Shown here in pieces: positions 36,072 to 44,962 of a stretch of 64,000 nt of DNA. Numbering within the stretch: position 1 is the first letter of the stretch; the number at the start of each line of letters is the position of its first letter. Location of the stretch: assembly GCF_027571385.1 (NCBI RefSeq), contig NZ_CP085636.1, forward strand, positions 1,364,001-1,428,000, given 5' to 3'. Under the pieces are notes generated by a model. It was not told where the DNA came from. It saw only the letters and a list, made by a program, of their open reading frames with translations, and did no database searches. Made by a program: the position numbers and the translations under genes. This stretch comes from Shewanella sp. MTB7 (GTDB taxonomy: Bacteria > Pseudomonadota > Gammaproteobacteria > Enterobacterales > Shewanellaceae).

Positions 36072-36149
36072 GCTTATTTTTTGTTGCGTGTACTCGGCTT
36101 TTTAGGCGAATGAGAATCCCCTTCTTGATGAAGGTCGTAATAGTACGAT

Positions 36150-36180
36150 AAAAGCCAGACTTTAGAGTCTGGCTTTTTTA
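36150..36180 (+). terminator. Terminator of btuB
   Basis: A 12-bp stem (AAAAGCCAGACT with AGTCTGGCTTTT) with a 4-base loop and a T-run, lying 78 bases after the btuB stop. Confidence 0.88.
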
Positions 36181-36243
36181 TGTGTTAAATTCAGTTTTCT
36201 TTGCTCAAACTAGAGTTTACGAGAATACGGGGAAAGAGTCAGA

Positions 36244-36849
36244 ATGGCAAAAATATGGTTTGGATTATGGTGTGTCGCCTGCTTGTCTTTGCAAGCTTGC
36301 TCAGGTCCGAAGCTTGAGCCGCTTTCAGCTAATGCGGACATTTTGGCTTTTGGTGACAGTCTGACTTATGGAAAGGGAGCCAATAACGGCGGTGATTATC
36401 CTGCTGTGTTGTCAAAACTGACGGGATTGAATGTCATTAATGCTGGAGTATCGGGTGAAACTACCACCCAAGGTTTAACAAGATTGACAGGCTTGATTGA
36501 GCAGTCATCGCCGCAGTTGCTCATTTTACTCGAAGGCGGCAATGATTTTTTACATAATACAGATCCTGATATTACTAAAACCAATTTAGCTAAGATGATA
36601 GAACTGGCACAAGCTCATTCTATTTCTGTAGTATTAATTGCCGTGCCTCAAAAGAGTCTTTTTTTGACAGATGCAAGCTTGTACTCCGTGCTAGCTGAAA
36701 TCTATGATGTGGTACTGATTGAAGATACATTGGCTGATCTATTAAAAAGCCCAGCGATGAAGTCTGATACAGTTCATTTGAATAATGCGGGTTATCGAAC
36801 GTTAGCCGAAGCCATTCATTTAACTTTGCTTGAGAGTGGTGCGTTATAA
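36244..36849 (+). CDS. SGNH/GDSL-type lysophospholipase/arylesterase, lipoprotein
   Basis: A 201-residue esterase similar to TesA/TAP. SGNH blocks are visible: FGDSLTYGKG with the nucleophile serine, GVSGETTTQG, LEGGNDFL with the asparagine, and DTVHLNNAGY with Asp and His. The N-terminus (first ~19 residues, SLQAC) looks like a lipobox, so it is probably a membrane-anchored lipoprotein in the periplasm. Start ATG 36244 follows GAAAGAG; the earlier frame at 36182 is a different reading frame. Confidence 0.9.
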   Translation: MAKIWFGLWCVACLSLQACSGPKLEPLSANADILAFGDSLTYGKGANNGGDYPAVLSKLTGLNVINAGVSGETTTQGLTRLTGLIEQSSPQLLILLEGGNDFLHNTDPDITKTNLAKMIELAQAHSISVVLIAVPQKSLFLTDASLYSVLAEIYDVVLIEDTLADLLKSPAMKSDTVHLNNAGYRTLAEAIHLTLLESGAL

Positions 36850-37103
36850 TAGCAAATGGTATAACTATTACGGTTAAGGATTCGCTAGCCGTCAGTCTAA
36901 ATTCATATTATGGTGTTATATGTTTATATACTTTAGCTGATTGAAATTAAACTCAGAGAGTTGTATTTCAATAAAATTAGAGTAGAAAAAGAGGTTTAGT
37001 CGTTAATTACGTGAAATGAACTTGACCCAGATAGGCGTTTTATGGGTAAATTCCAAGATAAGAATTAGCATCTTGAACAATAATAAATTAGGTTATATTT
37101 CCC

Positions 37104-37832
37104 ATGACAGATCTTGAGCATCAAGTATTCACTCAAGTACGTGCGATCATCAGCAATGAAGAGCAAGTGATTGGTCGTCGAGGGATTTTGATCCCTCTTA
37201 AAAAAGCCATCATTGCAGATGGTGATATTCGAAATGTTATCGACATCGTATCTTCGGATCCAGCCTTAGCTGCACACATGTTATGGCGCAGTAATTGTGC
37301 GATGAGTGCTGATGCAAACCGTGCTAAAAACCGTTCGTTGAAAGATGCTTTGATTCGATTAGGTCAAATTAATATCTACCGCTATGCGTTCACTTTTTAC
37401 CTCAAGGAACGTCTCGACGAACTGCCTCAACCCTATAAGAAATTAGTACAGGGGTATTGGGCCTTGACTGAGAGTATTGCGAGTAATTCTGTCGATAGCC
37501 TACATCAAATGCATGGGGTTGATATCAACCCAGATGAAGTGCAAACCTTAGCTTTGTTTAGTGTATTTGGTGAGATTATTGCCCTAACAGCCTTTGCTTA
37601 TCTGAATGCTGAGTCTGAAGAGTCGTTCCCCTTGAGCATTATCAAGTCGCTTATTGATAATCAGAAACAGACCTTAACCATAGAAGCATTTGATTCGCTA
37701 GGGCTTGATGAAGAGCTACAGGAGGAGTTTATGATTGCGCATAACCTGCGTCAAACCATTAATCCTAACTCCCCAGGTTTAGTACTGAGACGTGTATTGT
37801 CGATGAGAAATCAGTTGCTTAATCCGTTATAA
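37104..37832 (+). CDS. HDOD-domain protein
   Basis: A 242-residue protein with the HDOD pattern: an N-terminal IPLKKAIIADGDIRNVIDIVSSDPALAAHML and SLKDALIRLGQINIYRYAF. HDOD is an HD-like signalling domain without the catalytic HD residues and appears in regulatory proteins of flagella, biofilm or stress. No effector domain is fused. The last base of its stop codon is the first base of a MITE-like element, so the C-terminus may be shaped by that insertion. Confidence 0.88.
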   Translation: MTDLEHQVFTQVRAIISNEEQVIGRRGILIPLKKAIIADGDIRNVIDIVSSDPALAAHMLWRSNCAMSADANRAKNRSLKDALIRLGQINIYRYAFTFYLKERLDELPQPYKKLVQGYWALTESIASNSVDSLHQMHGVDINPDEVQTLALFSVFGEIIALTAFAYLNAESEESFPLSIIKSLIDNQKQTLTIEAFDSLGLDEELQEEFMIAHNLRQTINPNSPGLVLRRVLSMRNQLLNPL

Positions 37833-38097
37833 TACCAATCAGTATAAAGATTTGATCGCTCAGCGAGAGTTTAGCGGTCCTGAGGCAAGCCAACGAGTGA
37901 AGAGCATAGTTATTCTACGGTTAAGCTCGTTAACGCAGAATCAGAACCGCTAAAACTCGCCTGTAAGGAGTGTTTTTGGCTGTCTACTTCTGCGTTGAAT
38001 GAACTCACAAGGGAACAACCATTCTATCATCCATTCGCCTTGAATTAGTTTGCCAAAAAACACTCTGAGTAGATCAACTTCTTATACTGATTGGTAT
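37832..38097. mobile_element. MITE-like element with 16-bp perfect terminal inverted repeats
   Basis: ATACCAATCAGTATAA at 37832-37847 is the exact reverse complement of TTATACTGATTGGTAT at 38082-38097. The similarity continues inward imperfectly for about 20 more bases (TTGATC, CTCAG). Inside, 37863-37883 and 37941-37960 form another inverted repeat (GAGTTTAGCGGT with ACCGCTAAAACTC). The 266-bp unit has no ORF, so it is a non-autonomous element. The gene-free gap 37833-38191 is essentially this element. A target duplication could not be fixed. Confidence 0.75.
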
Positions 38098-38191
38098 AAT
38101 AGATTCAAGCAGCGAGTCACAAGCAACAAGCTTTTACTCGTGACTTGTCATCTTGTTAGCCCTATCTAGGGCTTCTAATTATTCTTCTTAT

Positions 38192-39097
38192 TTAATTCAA
38201 CTTATGCTGCTTTGCCAATCCCTCCTTTGCCACTAAGGTTAACCATTGTTGTGCCACTCGTGCACTTGAGCTGTCTTTACGATATGCGCCGAAAAGCGGG
38301 CGCTTAAGCCCTTCAGGGCCTAGCTTTACCGACGTTAAATTTAATCCATAGGATTCGCTGATTGACCAAGTTGGCAGTGCGGCGACGCCATCTTTACAGG
38401 CGATACGTTGTAGTAGCATCATGGTGAGATCACAACTTAATTGCTCACCTGCTTTAACGCCGGCAGGTTCCATAAAATGTCGATATAGATCTAAGCGTTC
38501 TAGGTGGACCGGATAGCTTATGATGGTCATGTTTTCGAGCTGTTGTGGGGTGACATAGCTAAGATTGGCTAATGGGTGATCATTGGCGATGACGAGTTTA
38601 ACTTCAAAATCAAAAAGGTGTTGGTAAGCAATGGCTTGCCCTGGGACAGGATCTGAAGTTAGCACCACATCAAGTTCCCCCATCTCAAGTGCGTTGAGTG
38701 AGTCGAAAAGGTGACGACTGGAAAGATCTAGATTTACCTGTGGCGATGACGTTCTGAACTGTTCCATTACAGGCATTAGCCACCGAAAACAACTATGGCA
38801 CTCAATGCCCACTCTAAGTTGATTCTCTTCCAGATTTAATCCCTGTTTAAGGTCATTTTCGGTTTCCATCACCTTAGGTAAAATTTCTTCAGCCAAGGTT
38901 AATAACCTGACACCCTCTTGAGTAAAAGAGAGAGGTTTGCTCTTTCTGATAAAAATAGAAGAGTTGATTCTGGTTTCCAGCTCTTTGATCTGATGAGATA
39001 GGGCGGATTGAGTCACGAAACGTTTTTTAGCCGCACCGGCCAAGCTTCCACTCTCCTTTAGAGCAATCAATGTTCGTAAGTGTCTAATCTCAATCAT
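38192..39097 (-). CDS. metR: MetR, LysR-family activator of methionine biosynthesis
   Basis: A 301-residue LysR regulator. It begins MIEIRHLRTLIALKESGSLAGAA, as MetR does, with a standard HTH, and has the effector domain to the end. The in-frame start at 39121 is also possible, but MetR proteins begin at MIEI, so ATG 39097 is preferred. It is divergent from metE, as in other gammaproteobacteria, and MetR-type sites TGAA-N5-TTCA lie in the intergenic region. Homocysteine is the known co-activator in the family. Confidence 0.92.
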   Translation of the reverse strand: MIEIRHLRTLIALKESGSLAGAAKKRFVTQSALSHQIKELETRINSSIFIRKSKPLSFTQEGVRLLTLAEEILPKVMETENDLKQGLNLEENQLRVGIECHSCFRWLMPVMEQFRTSSPQVNLDLSSRHLFDSLNALEMGELDVVLTSDPVPGQAIAYQHLFDFEVKLVIANDHPLANLSYVTPQQLENMTIISYPVHLERLDLYRHFMEPAGVKAGEQLSCDLTMMLLQRIACKDGVAALPTWSISESYGLNLTSVKLGPEGLKRPLFGAYRKDSSSARVAQQWLTLVAKEGLAKQHKLN

Positions 39098-39120
39098 AAT
39101 ATAATATACCCATAGTGACA

Positions 39121-39155
39121 TGAATCCTATTCATGTTGTGCTTGAAATCAATTCC
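39121..39155. promoter_or_regulatory. Two MetR-binding-site candidates
   Basis: TGAATCCTATTCA at 39121-39133 matches TGAA-N5-TTCA perfectly, and TGAAATCAATTCC at 39143-39155 matches 7 of 8. They lie between the divergent metR and metE genes, where MetR is expected to bind. Confidence 0.7.
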
Positions 39156-39181
39156 CTTGTCTCAGGACAGACTATCACAAT

Positions 39182-39213
39182 AAACTTCTAGACGTCCAGA
39201 CGCCTAGTTGTTT
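39182..39213. promoter_or_regulatory. Tandem MetJ boxes upstream of metE
   Basis: Four consecutive 8-mers (AAACTTCT, AGACGTCC, AGACGCCT, AGTTGTTT) match the met box AGACGTCT at 6, 7, 7 and 5 of 8 positions in unbroken register. This is the normal layout of a MetJ operator and lies about 100 bases before metE. Confidence 0.75.
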
Positions 39214-39310
39214 GATTGATGATATCTGAACTTAAGATCCGTAAGCATTCAATCGATACCTTGGCGCGTTAATTCAGAATTCTAATTATGATAAATTAAA
39301 GGTATACAAT

Positions 39311-41605
39311 ATGCAAAACATCGAGATAGCAAGTCTGGGGTTTCCTCGTATTGGTCGTCAGCGAGAGTTGAAGTTTGCCCAAGAGAAATATTGGCGAGGT
39401 GAGCTAACTCAAGCGGAGTTAACTCAAGTTGCTAGAACGCTACGTAGCACCCATTGGAAGTGGCAGGCTGAAGCGGGTGTCAATTTGCTGCCTGTCGGAG
39501 ATTTTGCCTATTATGATCAGGTTCTTACTCTCAGCGCCACGCTAAATGCAATTCCTGAGCGTCATCGGGATGCAAGTGAGACTGAGTCGGGAAAGATTGG
39601 CTTAGACACCTTATTCAGAGTTGCACGTGGCCGTGCGCCAACGGGTAAAGATGCTCCGGCTGGTGAGATGACTAAATACTTCAATACCAATTACCACTAC
39701 ATAGTGCCTGAATTGACAGCAGATCAAGAGTTTACCATAGCCTATGAGCAGATATTTGATGAGGTTAGCGAAGCGCAAGCTTTAGGGTATCAGGCTAAGC
39801 CCGTGTTATTAGGGCCTGTGACCTATCTATATCTTGCCAAATTAGTGGGCGAGAATTTCAATAAATTGTCGCTACTACCACAACTTTTAATCGCTTATGA
39901 GCAAATTTTAAATCGGTTTAGCGAGCAAGGTGTTGAGTGGGTGCAGCTAGATGAGCCGGCCTTAGCATTAGAGCTAGATAGTGAATGGCAAGAGGCGATG
40001 AGCTCGGCATATGAAGTTTTGCAAAGCGTAAAAGTGAAGATATTACTTGCGAGCTATTATGGCACCATTGCACATCATCAAGCATTAGTCTCATCATTGC
40101 CCGTTGCTGGTTTGCATTTAGATTTAGTGACTGCGCCTGAACAACTCGCGGTATTTGCGGCAAACCTACAAGCTGAGCAGGTGCTCTCTTTAGGGGTGAT
40201 TAATGGCCGTAACGTCTGGGCTGCAGATATTGATTTTATTGCCGAGCGTATCCGCCCCTTAGTCAATGAGCTTCCTGAACGTGTTTGGATTGCTCCCTCT
40301 TGTTCACTGCTGCACACCCCGGTGGATCTTGATGTAGAAACAGAGCTTGCACCGGCGCTTAAACAGCAGTTAGCGTTTGCTAAACAGAAATTAACAGAAC
40401 TAGCACAGCTTAAGCTCCTACTTAGTTTACCTGAGGATGCAGAGTCTCAAGCTATTGTGGACTGTAATCTTGTCCGTCGACATGCCCGTGATGCTGCCGC
40501 TGACAAGCAGGTTATTGATAGAGTTGCCGGGCTAAATGATGGGGACTATGAGCGTGAGTCTGCCTTCGTTAATCGCCAATTAATTCAGCAGCAAAAGTAT
40601 CAATTACCTCTGTTACCGACAACGACTATAGGTTCATTTCCTCAAACCCCCGCGATCCGCGGCCTGCGTAGTCGTTGGCGTAAAGGTGAGATCACTGCAG
40701 ATTTTTATAATGACCAGTTAAGACAAGTGACTAAAGATACGATCGATCGTCAGCTTAAATTAGGTTTAGATGTGCTGGTTCATGGCGAAGCTGAGCGTAA
40801 TGACATGGTTGAATATTTCGGTGAGCAATTGCAAGGTGTGGGCTTTACCCAGTTTGGTTGGGTACAGAGTTATGGTTCACGTTGTGTAAAACCGCCACTC
40901 ATTTTTGGTGATGTATCTCGGCCTAAAGCCATGACCGTCGAGTGGGCAACATATGCCCAAAGTCTGACAGATAAGCCGGTAAAAGGGATGTTAACAGGCC
41001 CAGTAACTATCTTGCATTGGTCATTTGCCCGTGAAGATATCAGCCGTGAGCAGATTGCTACACAAATAGGGTTAGCGATTCGAGATGAGGTGATCGATCT
41101 TCAAAATGCGGGTATTGGGATAATTCAGATCGATGAGCCTGCTTTTCGTGAAGGCCTGCCGTTGAAGAGATCTGATTGGGATCATTACCTAAACTGGGCT
41201 GTTGATGCTTTCAGGCTCAGCGCGGCAGGAGTTACCGATGAGACCCAAGTTCACACGCATATGTGCTATAGCGAGTTTAATGAAACCATAGCCGCCATTG
41301 CTGCCATGGATGCGGATGTGATCACCATTGAAACGTCGCGCTCAAGAATGGAGTTATTAACGGCATTCGAAGATTTCGAATATCCCAATGAGATAGGTCC
41401 CGGTGTATATGACATTCACACGCCTAACATACCGTCAGTGGATGAGATGGTGACATTAATCGAAAAGGCAGCCTGTAAAATTCCGCTACGCCAGCTTTGG
41501 GTGAATCCAGATTGTGGACTTAAAACCCGTACTTGGGATGAAGTTGAACCCGCTCTGCAAAACCTAGTTCAAGCGAGCAAAGTACTTAGAAGAAGGTTGG
41601 GCTAA
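39311..41605 (+). CDS. metE: Cobalamin-independent methionine synthase
   Basis: A 764-residue enzyme that transfers a methyl group from 5-methyltetrahydropteroyl-triglutamate to homocysteine. The N-terminal domain opens LGFPRIGRQRELKFA; the C-terminal catalytic domain has LLPTTTIGSFPQT, the zinc-binding HTHMCYSEF, IETSRS and WVNPDCGLKTR. Length fits the family. Control is probably by MetR (activation) and MetJ (repression) from the intergenic sites. Together with the B12-controlled btuB it shows that the cell can make methionine with or without cobalamin. Confidence 0.97.
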   Translation: MQNIEIASLGFPRIGRQRELKFAQEKYWRGELTQAELTQVARTLRSTHWKWQAEAGVNLLPVGDFAYYDQVLTLSATLNAIPERHRDASETESGKIGLDTLFRVARGRAPTGKDAPAGEMTKYFNTNYHYIVPELTADQEFTIAYEQIFDEVSEAQALGYQAKPVLLGPVTYLYLAKLVGENFNKLSLLPQLLIAYEQILNRFSEQGVEWVQLDEPALALELDSEWQEAMSSAYEVLQSVKVKILLASYYGTIAHHQALVSSLPVAGLHLDLVTAPEQLAVFAANLQAEQVLSLGVINGRNVWAADIDFIAERIRPLVNELPERVWIAPSCSLLHTPVDLDVETELAPALKQQLAFAKQKLTELAQLKLLLSLPEDAESQAIVDCNLVRRHARDAAADKQVIDRVAGLNDGDYERESAFVNRQLIQQQKYQLPLLPTTTIGSFPQTPAIRGLRSRWRKGEITADFYNDQLRQVTKDTIDRQLKLGLDVLVHGEAERNDMVEYFGEQLQGVGFTQFGWVQSYGSRCVKPPLIFGDVSRPKAMTVEWATYAQSLTDKPVKGMLTGPVTILHWSFAREDISREQIATQIGLAIRDEVIDLQNAGIGIIQIDEPAFREGLPLKRSDWDHYLNWAVDAFRLSAAGVTDETQVHTHMCYSEFNETIAAIAAMDADVITIETSRSRMELLTAFEDFEYPNEIGPGVYDIHTPNIPSVDEMVTLIEKAACKIPLRQLWVNPDCGLKTRTWDEVEPALQNLVQASKVLRRRLG

Positions 41606-41744
41606 AAGCTAAAGAAGTGACGAGTTAAAGATAGAGCTGATAAGTGTCGAGTCTTGAGTTCAAGAAAAAGCTAAGTAGCGGTAAGCCACTCGGATCTAGG
41701 AGCTTACCGCTATAAAGTTGGCTACATTAATTAATGTCCTATTC

Positions 41745-42074
41745 TTAATGACTTACTGTTTTTGAAAACACATTAATGACGATGACACCAGCCAAGATTA
41801 AAGTCATCCCTATAATCGCTGGAATATCAGGCAATTGTTTGTATAGTACAGCGCTTATCGCTGCGACTAATATTATCCCCATGCCAGCCCAAATAGCGTA
41901 TGCGATACCAACTGGTATCGTTTTTAGCACTAGGGATAAGAAATAAAATGCGGTGACATAACCCAGAACACAAACGATGCTCGAGGTTGTTTGAGAAAAA
42001 CCATCAGATGCCTTAAGTGCTAATGTTGCTATGACTTCAGCACCTATCGCTAATGCTAAATACCAGTATCCCAT
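41745..42074 (-). CDS. SMR-family multidrug efflux protein (EmrE/QacE-like)
   Basis: A 109-residue protein with four hydrophobic segments. The essential glutamate is in GAEVIATLALK (helix 1), and AYAIWAGMGI (helix 3) carries the conserved Trp-Gly pattern. It exports cationic compounds as a dimer. ATG 42074 is chosen: GGAG lies 5 bases before it, while the frame's GTG at 42080 overlaps that site. Confidence 0.92.
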   Translation of the reverse strand: MGYWYLALAIGAEVIATLALKASDGFSQTTSSIVCVLGYVTAFYFLSLVLKTIPVGIAYAIWAGMGIILVAAISAVLYKQLPDIPAIIGMTLILAGVIVINVFSKTVSH

Positions 42075-42331
42075 GCTCACTCCCTAGATAGACAACTAAC
42101 AGTGCTAGCCAGTGTTTATTAACTGCGAATACAATACCTTGATTATCGTATGTAAAATAGTGAGTTACATCAACATTTAGCGCTGGTGGAACAAGAGCCA
42201 ATAATCGAAAGTTTAGATGAACCTGCAAGCTTTCAAATAATAAAATGACCTGCACCTTCATTCGAAAGTGGAGGTCAAGTATTCACATTCCAATCTGTTG
42301 TGCTTATTTGTATTACTCCTGTACTACATTT

Positions 42332-43879
42332 CTAGGGCAAACCCACTCCGGCATAGTTAACTCCAGAAAGATGGGCCATTTCTCTGTGCCAGGTGGCTAA
42401 GTCATCTCTGTTAAAGTCGCTTAAATTATGATGGCCACAGGCGCGCGCCATCACTTGCATCAACTCGATGGAAGCATTGAAGAAATTGGCAAGTTGTTGG
42501 GATGACTTCTCAACATTGAGCCGTTGACGTAGATCCGCTTTTTGGGTGGCAATACCAGCGGGGCAGTTGTTGGTGTTACACATACGAGCTGCAACACAGC
42601 CAATCGACTGCATAGCGCTGTTGGAGATAGCTACGCCATCGGCGCCTAGCGCCATCGCTTTGACAAAATCCATGGGGACGCGCAGTCCACCAGTTACGAT
42701 TAAGGTCACTCGTCCGCTTGCTCCTTGCTCGTCTAAATAGCGTCGCGCTCGTGCTAATGCAGGAATGGTTGGGACGCTGATATGGTCACGGAACATCTCT
42801 GGGGCTGCACCTGTGCCGCCGCCTCGACCATCGAGAATGATGTAATCGGCTGTCGCATCTAAGGCAAATTGAATATCTTGCTCGATATGGTTGGCACTGA
42901 GTTTAAAACCGATAGGCACACCGCCACTGACTTCACGTACGCGATCGGCGAAACGTTTAAAATCAGCACTGGATCTTAAATTGGTGAAGGTAGGGGGTGA
43001 TATTGCAGATTGACCTTCTGGTATGCCACGAACTAGAGATATTTTCCCTTGATTTTTGATGCCTGGAAGGTGACCTCCAGTGCCAGTTTTCGCCCCTTGT
43101 CCACCTTTGAAATGGAAAGCTTGTATGGTGTTCATCAACGCCTCTTTATAGCCAAACTGAGCGCTGGCAAGTTCATAAAAATAGCGGGAGTTAGCGGCTT
43201 GTTCTTCCGGTAACATGCCACCTTCCCCTGAACAGATACCGGTTCCAGCAAGTTGAGCACCGATGGCAAGGGCCGTTTTAGCCTCTTCTGAAAGAGCACC
43301 GAAACTCATGTCTGAGACAAACAGAGGGATTTTTAATTTAAGGGGCTTACGAGCTTGTGGCCCAATGATGAGTTCGGTTGAAACAGCCTGATCTTCAAGC
43401 AGAGGCTTAGTCGCCATCTGAGCGGTCATGATCTGCAGATCATCCCAATGAGGTAGCAAGTGTCTAGGAACACCCATGGAGGTCATCGGGCCGTGATGGC
43501 CGAGTTTAGACAGTCCATCTCGTGCTAGCTGATGGATAAACTCAACGGTGGGCTCCTCTATCGTTGCCTTTGCCTCTGGGGAAGCATTGATGTTTGCAGC
43601 ATTGATAACCCTGGATCTCTCACTGCCTATTTGACTCGCTGTAAACTGCTTATGGCTGCCATCACAAAAGGGTGCATTGGCAGTGTGTTTACAGGCACAC
43701 AGAAAGGCGTCACCATCTTGCTCTGCAGTAAAGGCCTTAGGTTTAAATGATGTGCCAGCATGAGACCCATCGCAAAATGGCTGAGTTTGAGATTTTCCGC
43801 AGGTACAGAAGTAATACTCCTCCCCCTTGGTGAGTTCGACTTTTTTAGGTTTATTGTCTGCAATGATCGGGTTGCTCAT
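42332..43879 (-). CDS. CDGSH iron-sulfur domains fused to a glutamate synthase FMN-binding domain
   Basis: A 515-residue fusion. Residues ~20-85 hold two CDGSH-type 2Fe-2S sites: CTCGKSQTQPFCDGSH and CACKHTANAPFCDGSH. Residues ~120-515 are the FMN-binding domain of glutamate synthase (GltB domain 2), with GEGGMLPEEQA, KGGQGAKTG, LDGRGGGTGAAP and the iron-sulfur cysteine pattern CVAARMCNTNNCPAG. The amidotransferase domain that feeds ammonia into real glutamate synthase is missing. The fusion suggests electrons pass from the CDGSH sites to the FMN. The physiological reaction is unknown. Confidence 0.88.
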   Translation of the reverse strand: MSNPIIADNKPKKVELTKGEEYYFCTCGKSQTQPFCDGSHAGTSFKPKAFTAEQDGDAFLCACKHTANAPFCDGSHKQFTASQIGSERSRVINAANINASPEAKATIEEPTVEFIHQLARDGLSKLGHHGPMTSMGVPRHLLPHWDDLQIMTAQMATKPLLEDQAVSTELIIGPQARKPLKLKIPLFVSDMSFGALSEEAKTALAIGAQLAGTGICSGEGGMLPEEQAANSRYFYELASAQFGYKEALMNTIQAFHFKGGQGAKTGTGGHLPGIKNQGKISLVRGIPEGQSAISPPTFTNLRSSADFKRFADRVREVSGGVPIGFKLSANHIEQDIQFALDATADYIILDGRGGGTGAAPEMFRDHISVPTIPALARARRYLDEQGASGRVTLIVTGGLRVPMDFVKAMALGADGVAISNSAMQSIGCVAARMCNTNNCPAGIATQKADLRQRLNVEKSSQQLANFFNASIELMQVMARACGHHNLSDFNRDDLATWHREMAHLSGVNYAGVGLP

Positions 43880-44194
43880 ACCTTCTACCTCGTTGAATTC
43901 GGTTTGTTATTGGAATGATTTGAGTCTTGATTGAGCTTTTGTCGTGACTGGTTTATCAATGGCAACAATATCTATTAGTTTTAGTTCAGTTCGCTATTCT
44001 TTATGGTTTTGCTTAAATGAATATGGTGGTTAAATCGTCTTTTAAAGATAACCTAAAGTATGCTTAGGTTCGATGCAATAGATTGTTTTTTATTCGGTTA
44101 TTGAGAATGGAAATCGTTTGAGAAAATATTTAATTTTTCTCTGAACTATTTTGAAGATTGTCCGGTCTTATTCAGCATGTATGTTTGAGCTCCA
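43880..44194. other. Intergenic region with a 7-7-7 dyad
   Basis: The 315-base gap holds AACCTAA-N7-TTAGGTT at 44050-44070, a perfect 7-bp inverted repeat that could be an operator for the downstream membrane-protein/RND genes or the divergent fusion gene. No ORF or other element was recognised. Confidence 0.4.
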
Positions 44195-44647
44195 TTGCCA
44201 TACCTAAGTTTAAAGAGGATATTATTTATCAATAAGTTTTTTGCTAATCAAACAGGGAATCGTTGGACAGTATTGGTTTTTGCCATACTGACGCTATTCT
44301 GTTTGACCCAAAATAGCGGAATACTTAACTTGCTACTCAATCAACAGAGTACGCAGGCAGTGATGAGTACCTCACTCAGTGCGTATACAAGTGATACGTC
44401 AAACATCGGTGCAAAAGAGCTGACTCAAAGTGCAGAGCTTAAGGCTTTCGAGTTTAAAACCTGCGAGTTATCAGAAAAATCTATGCGTGCTTGTATGGAC
44501 GCCCCGAGCAGCTTACCGTTTTTAGTGTTGCTCTTTTTATTGCCTCTACTTCCCCTCGCTTACCGTGTTGTTACACGGTCCCCTTCGCCTAGCTATCACG
44601 CTAAACCTAGGCGAATACATCTCTCACTTTGTCGTTTTCAAGAATAA
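44195..44647 (+). CDS. Small membrane protein of unknown function, start uncertain
   Basis: Up to 150 residues. Two hydrophobic segments are seen at about 25-47 (WTVLVFAILTLFC) and 106-124 (LPFLVLLFLLPLLPLAY), with two cysteines (KTCELSEKSMRAC) just before the second. The only standard start is TTG 44195, with poor upstream signals. A better AAAGAGG site at 44212-44218 is followed by no standard start codon in frame, so the real start may be unusual or the gene damaged. The gene was not recognised. It precedes the RND adaptor on the same strand. Confidence 0.55.
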   Translation: MPYLSLKRILFINKFFANQTGNRWTVLVFAILTLFCLTQNSGILNLLLNQQSTQAVMSTSLSAYTSDTSNIGAKELTQSAELKAFEFKTCELSEKSMRACMDAPSSLPFLVLLFLLPLLPLAYRVVTRSPSPSYHAKPRRIHLSLCRFQE

Positions 44648-44962
44648 AAACACTTCAATTCTACTAAGAGAATAGTGACTTAAATTACGTTGTTTCGCGT
44701 TAATTAAGTCAACTTTATTCATCTCAAGGCATGACAGCATCTGATATTTAGGCTTATCAATTGGCCATCAGTGTTGAATGTTATATGGCAGAAGTCTGTG
44801 CAGGATACTCTGAATATAACCTTGTAGCTTGAAGTGATTGTTCTCTGCATGCGTTGCACCCGCAACGTGGTTTTTCATGCTGTAGAAATTAACTGCTAAT
44901 AGTGCTCGTTTTTAGTGAGGCTTTAGCAGACTAGCTCGTCATTGACGGGAATTGGGGTTGTT
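44648..44962 (+). other. Gap before the RND operon, with a hairpin
   Basis: Within this gap CGTTGC-ACCC-GCAACG at 44852-44867 is followed by TGGTTTTT, a terminator-like or attenuator-like hairpin about 95 bases before the adaptor gene. Flanking GCATG and CATGC could extend it. Nothing else was recognised. Confidence 0.45.
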
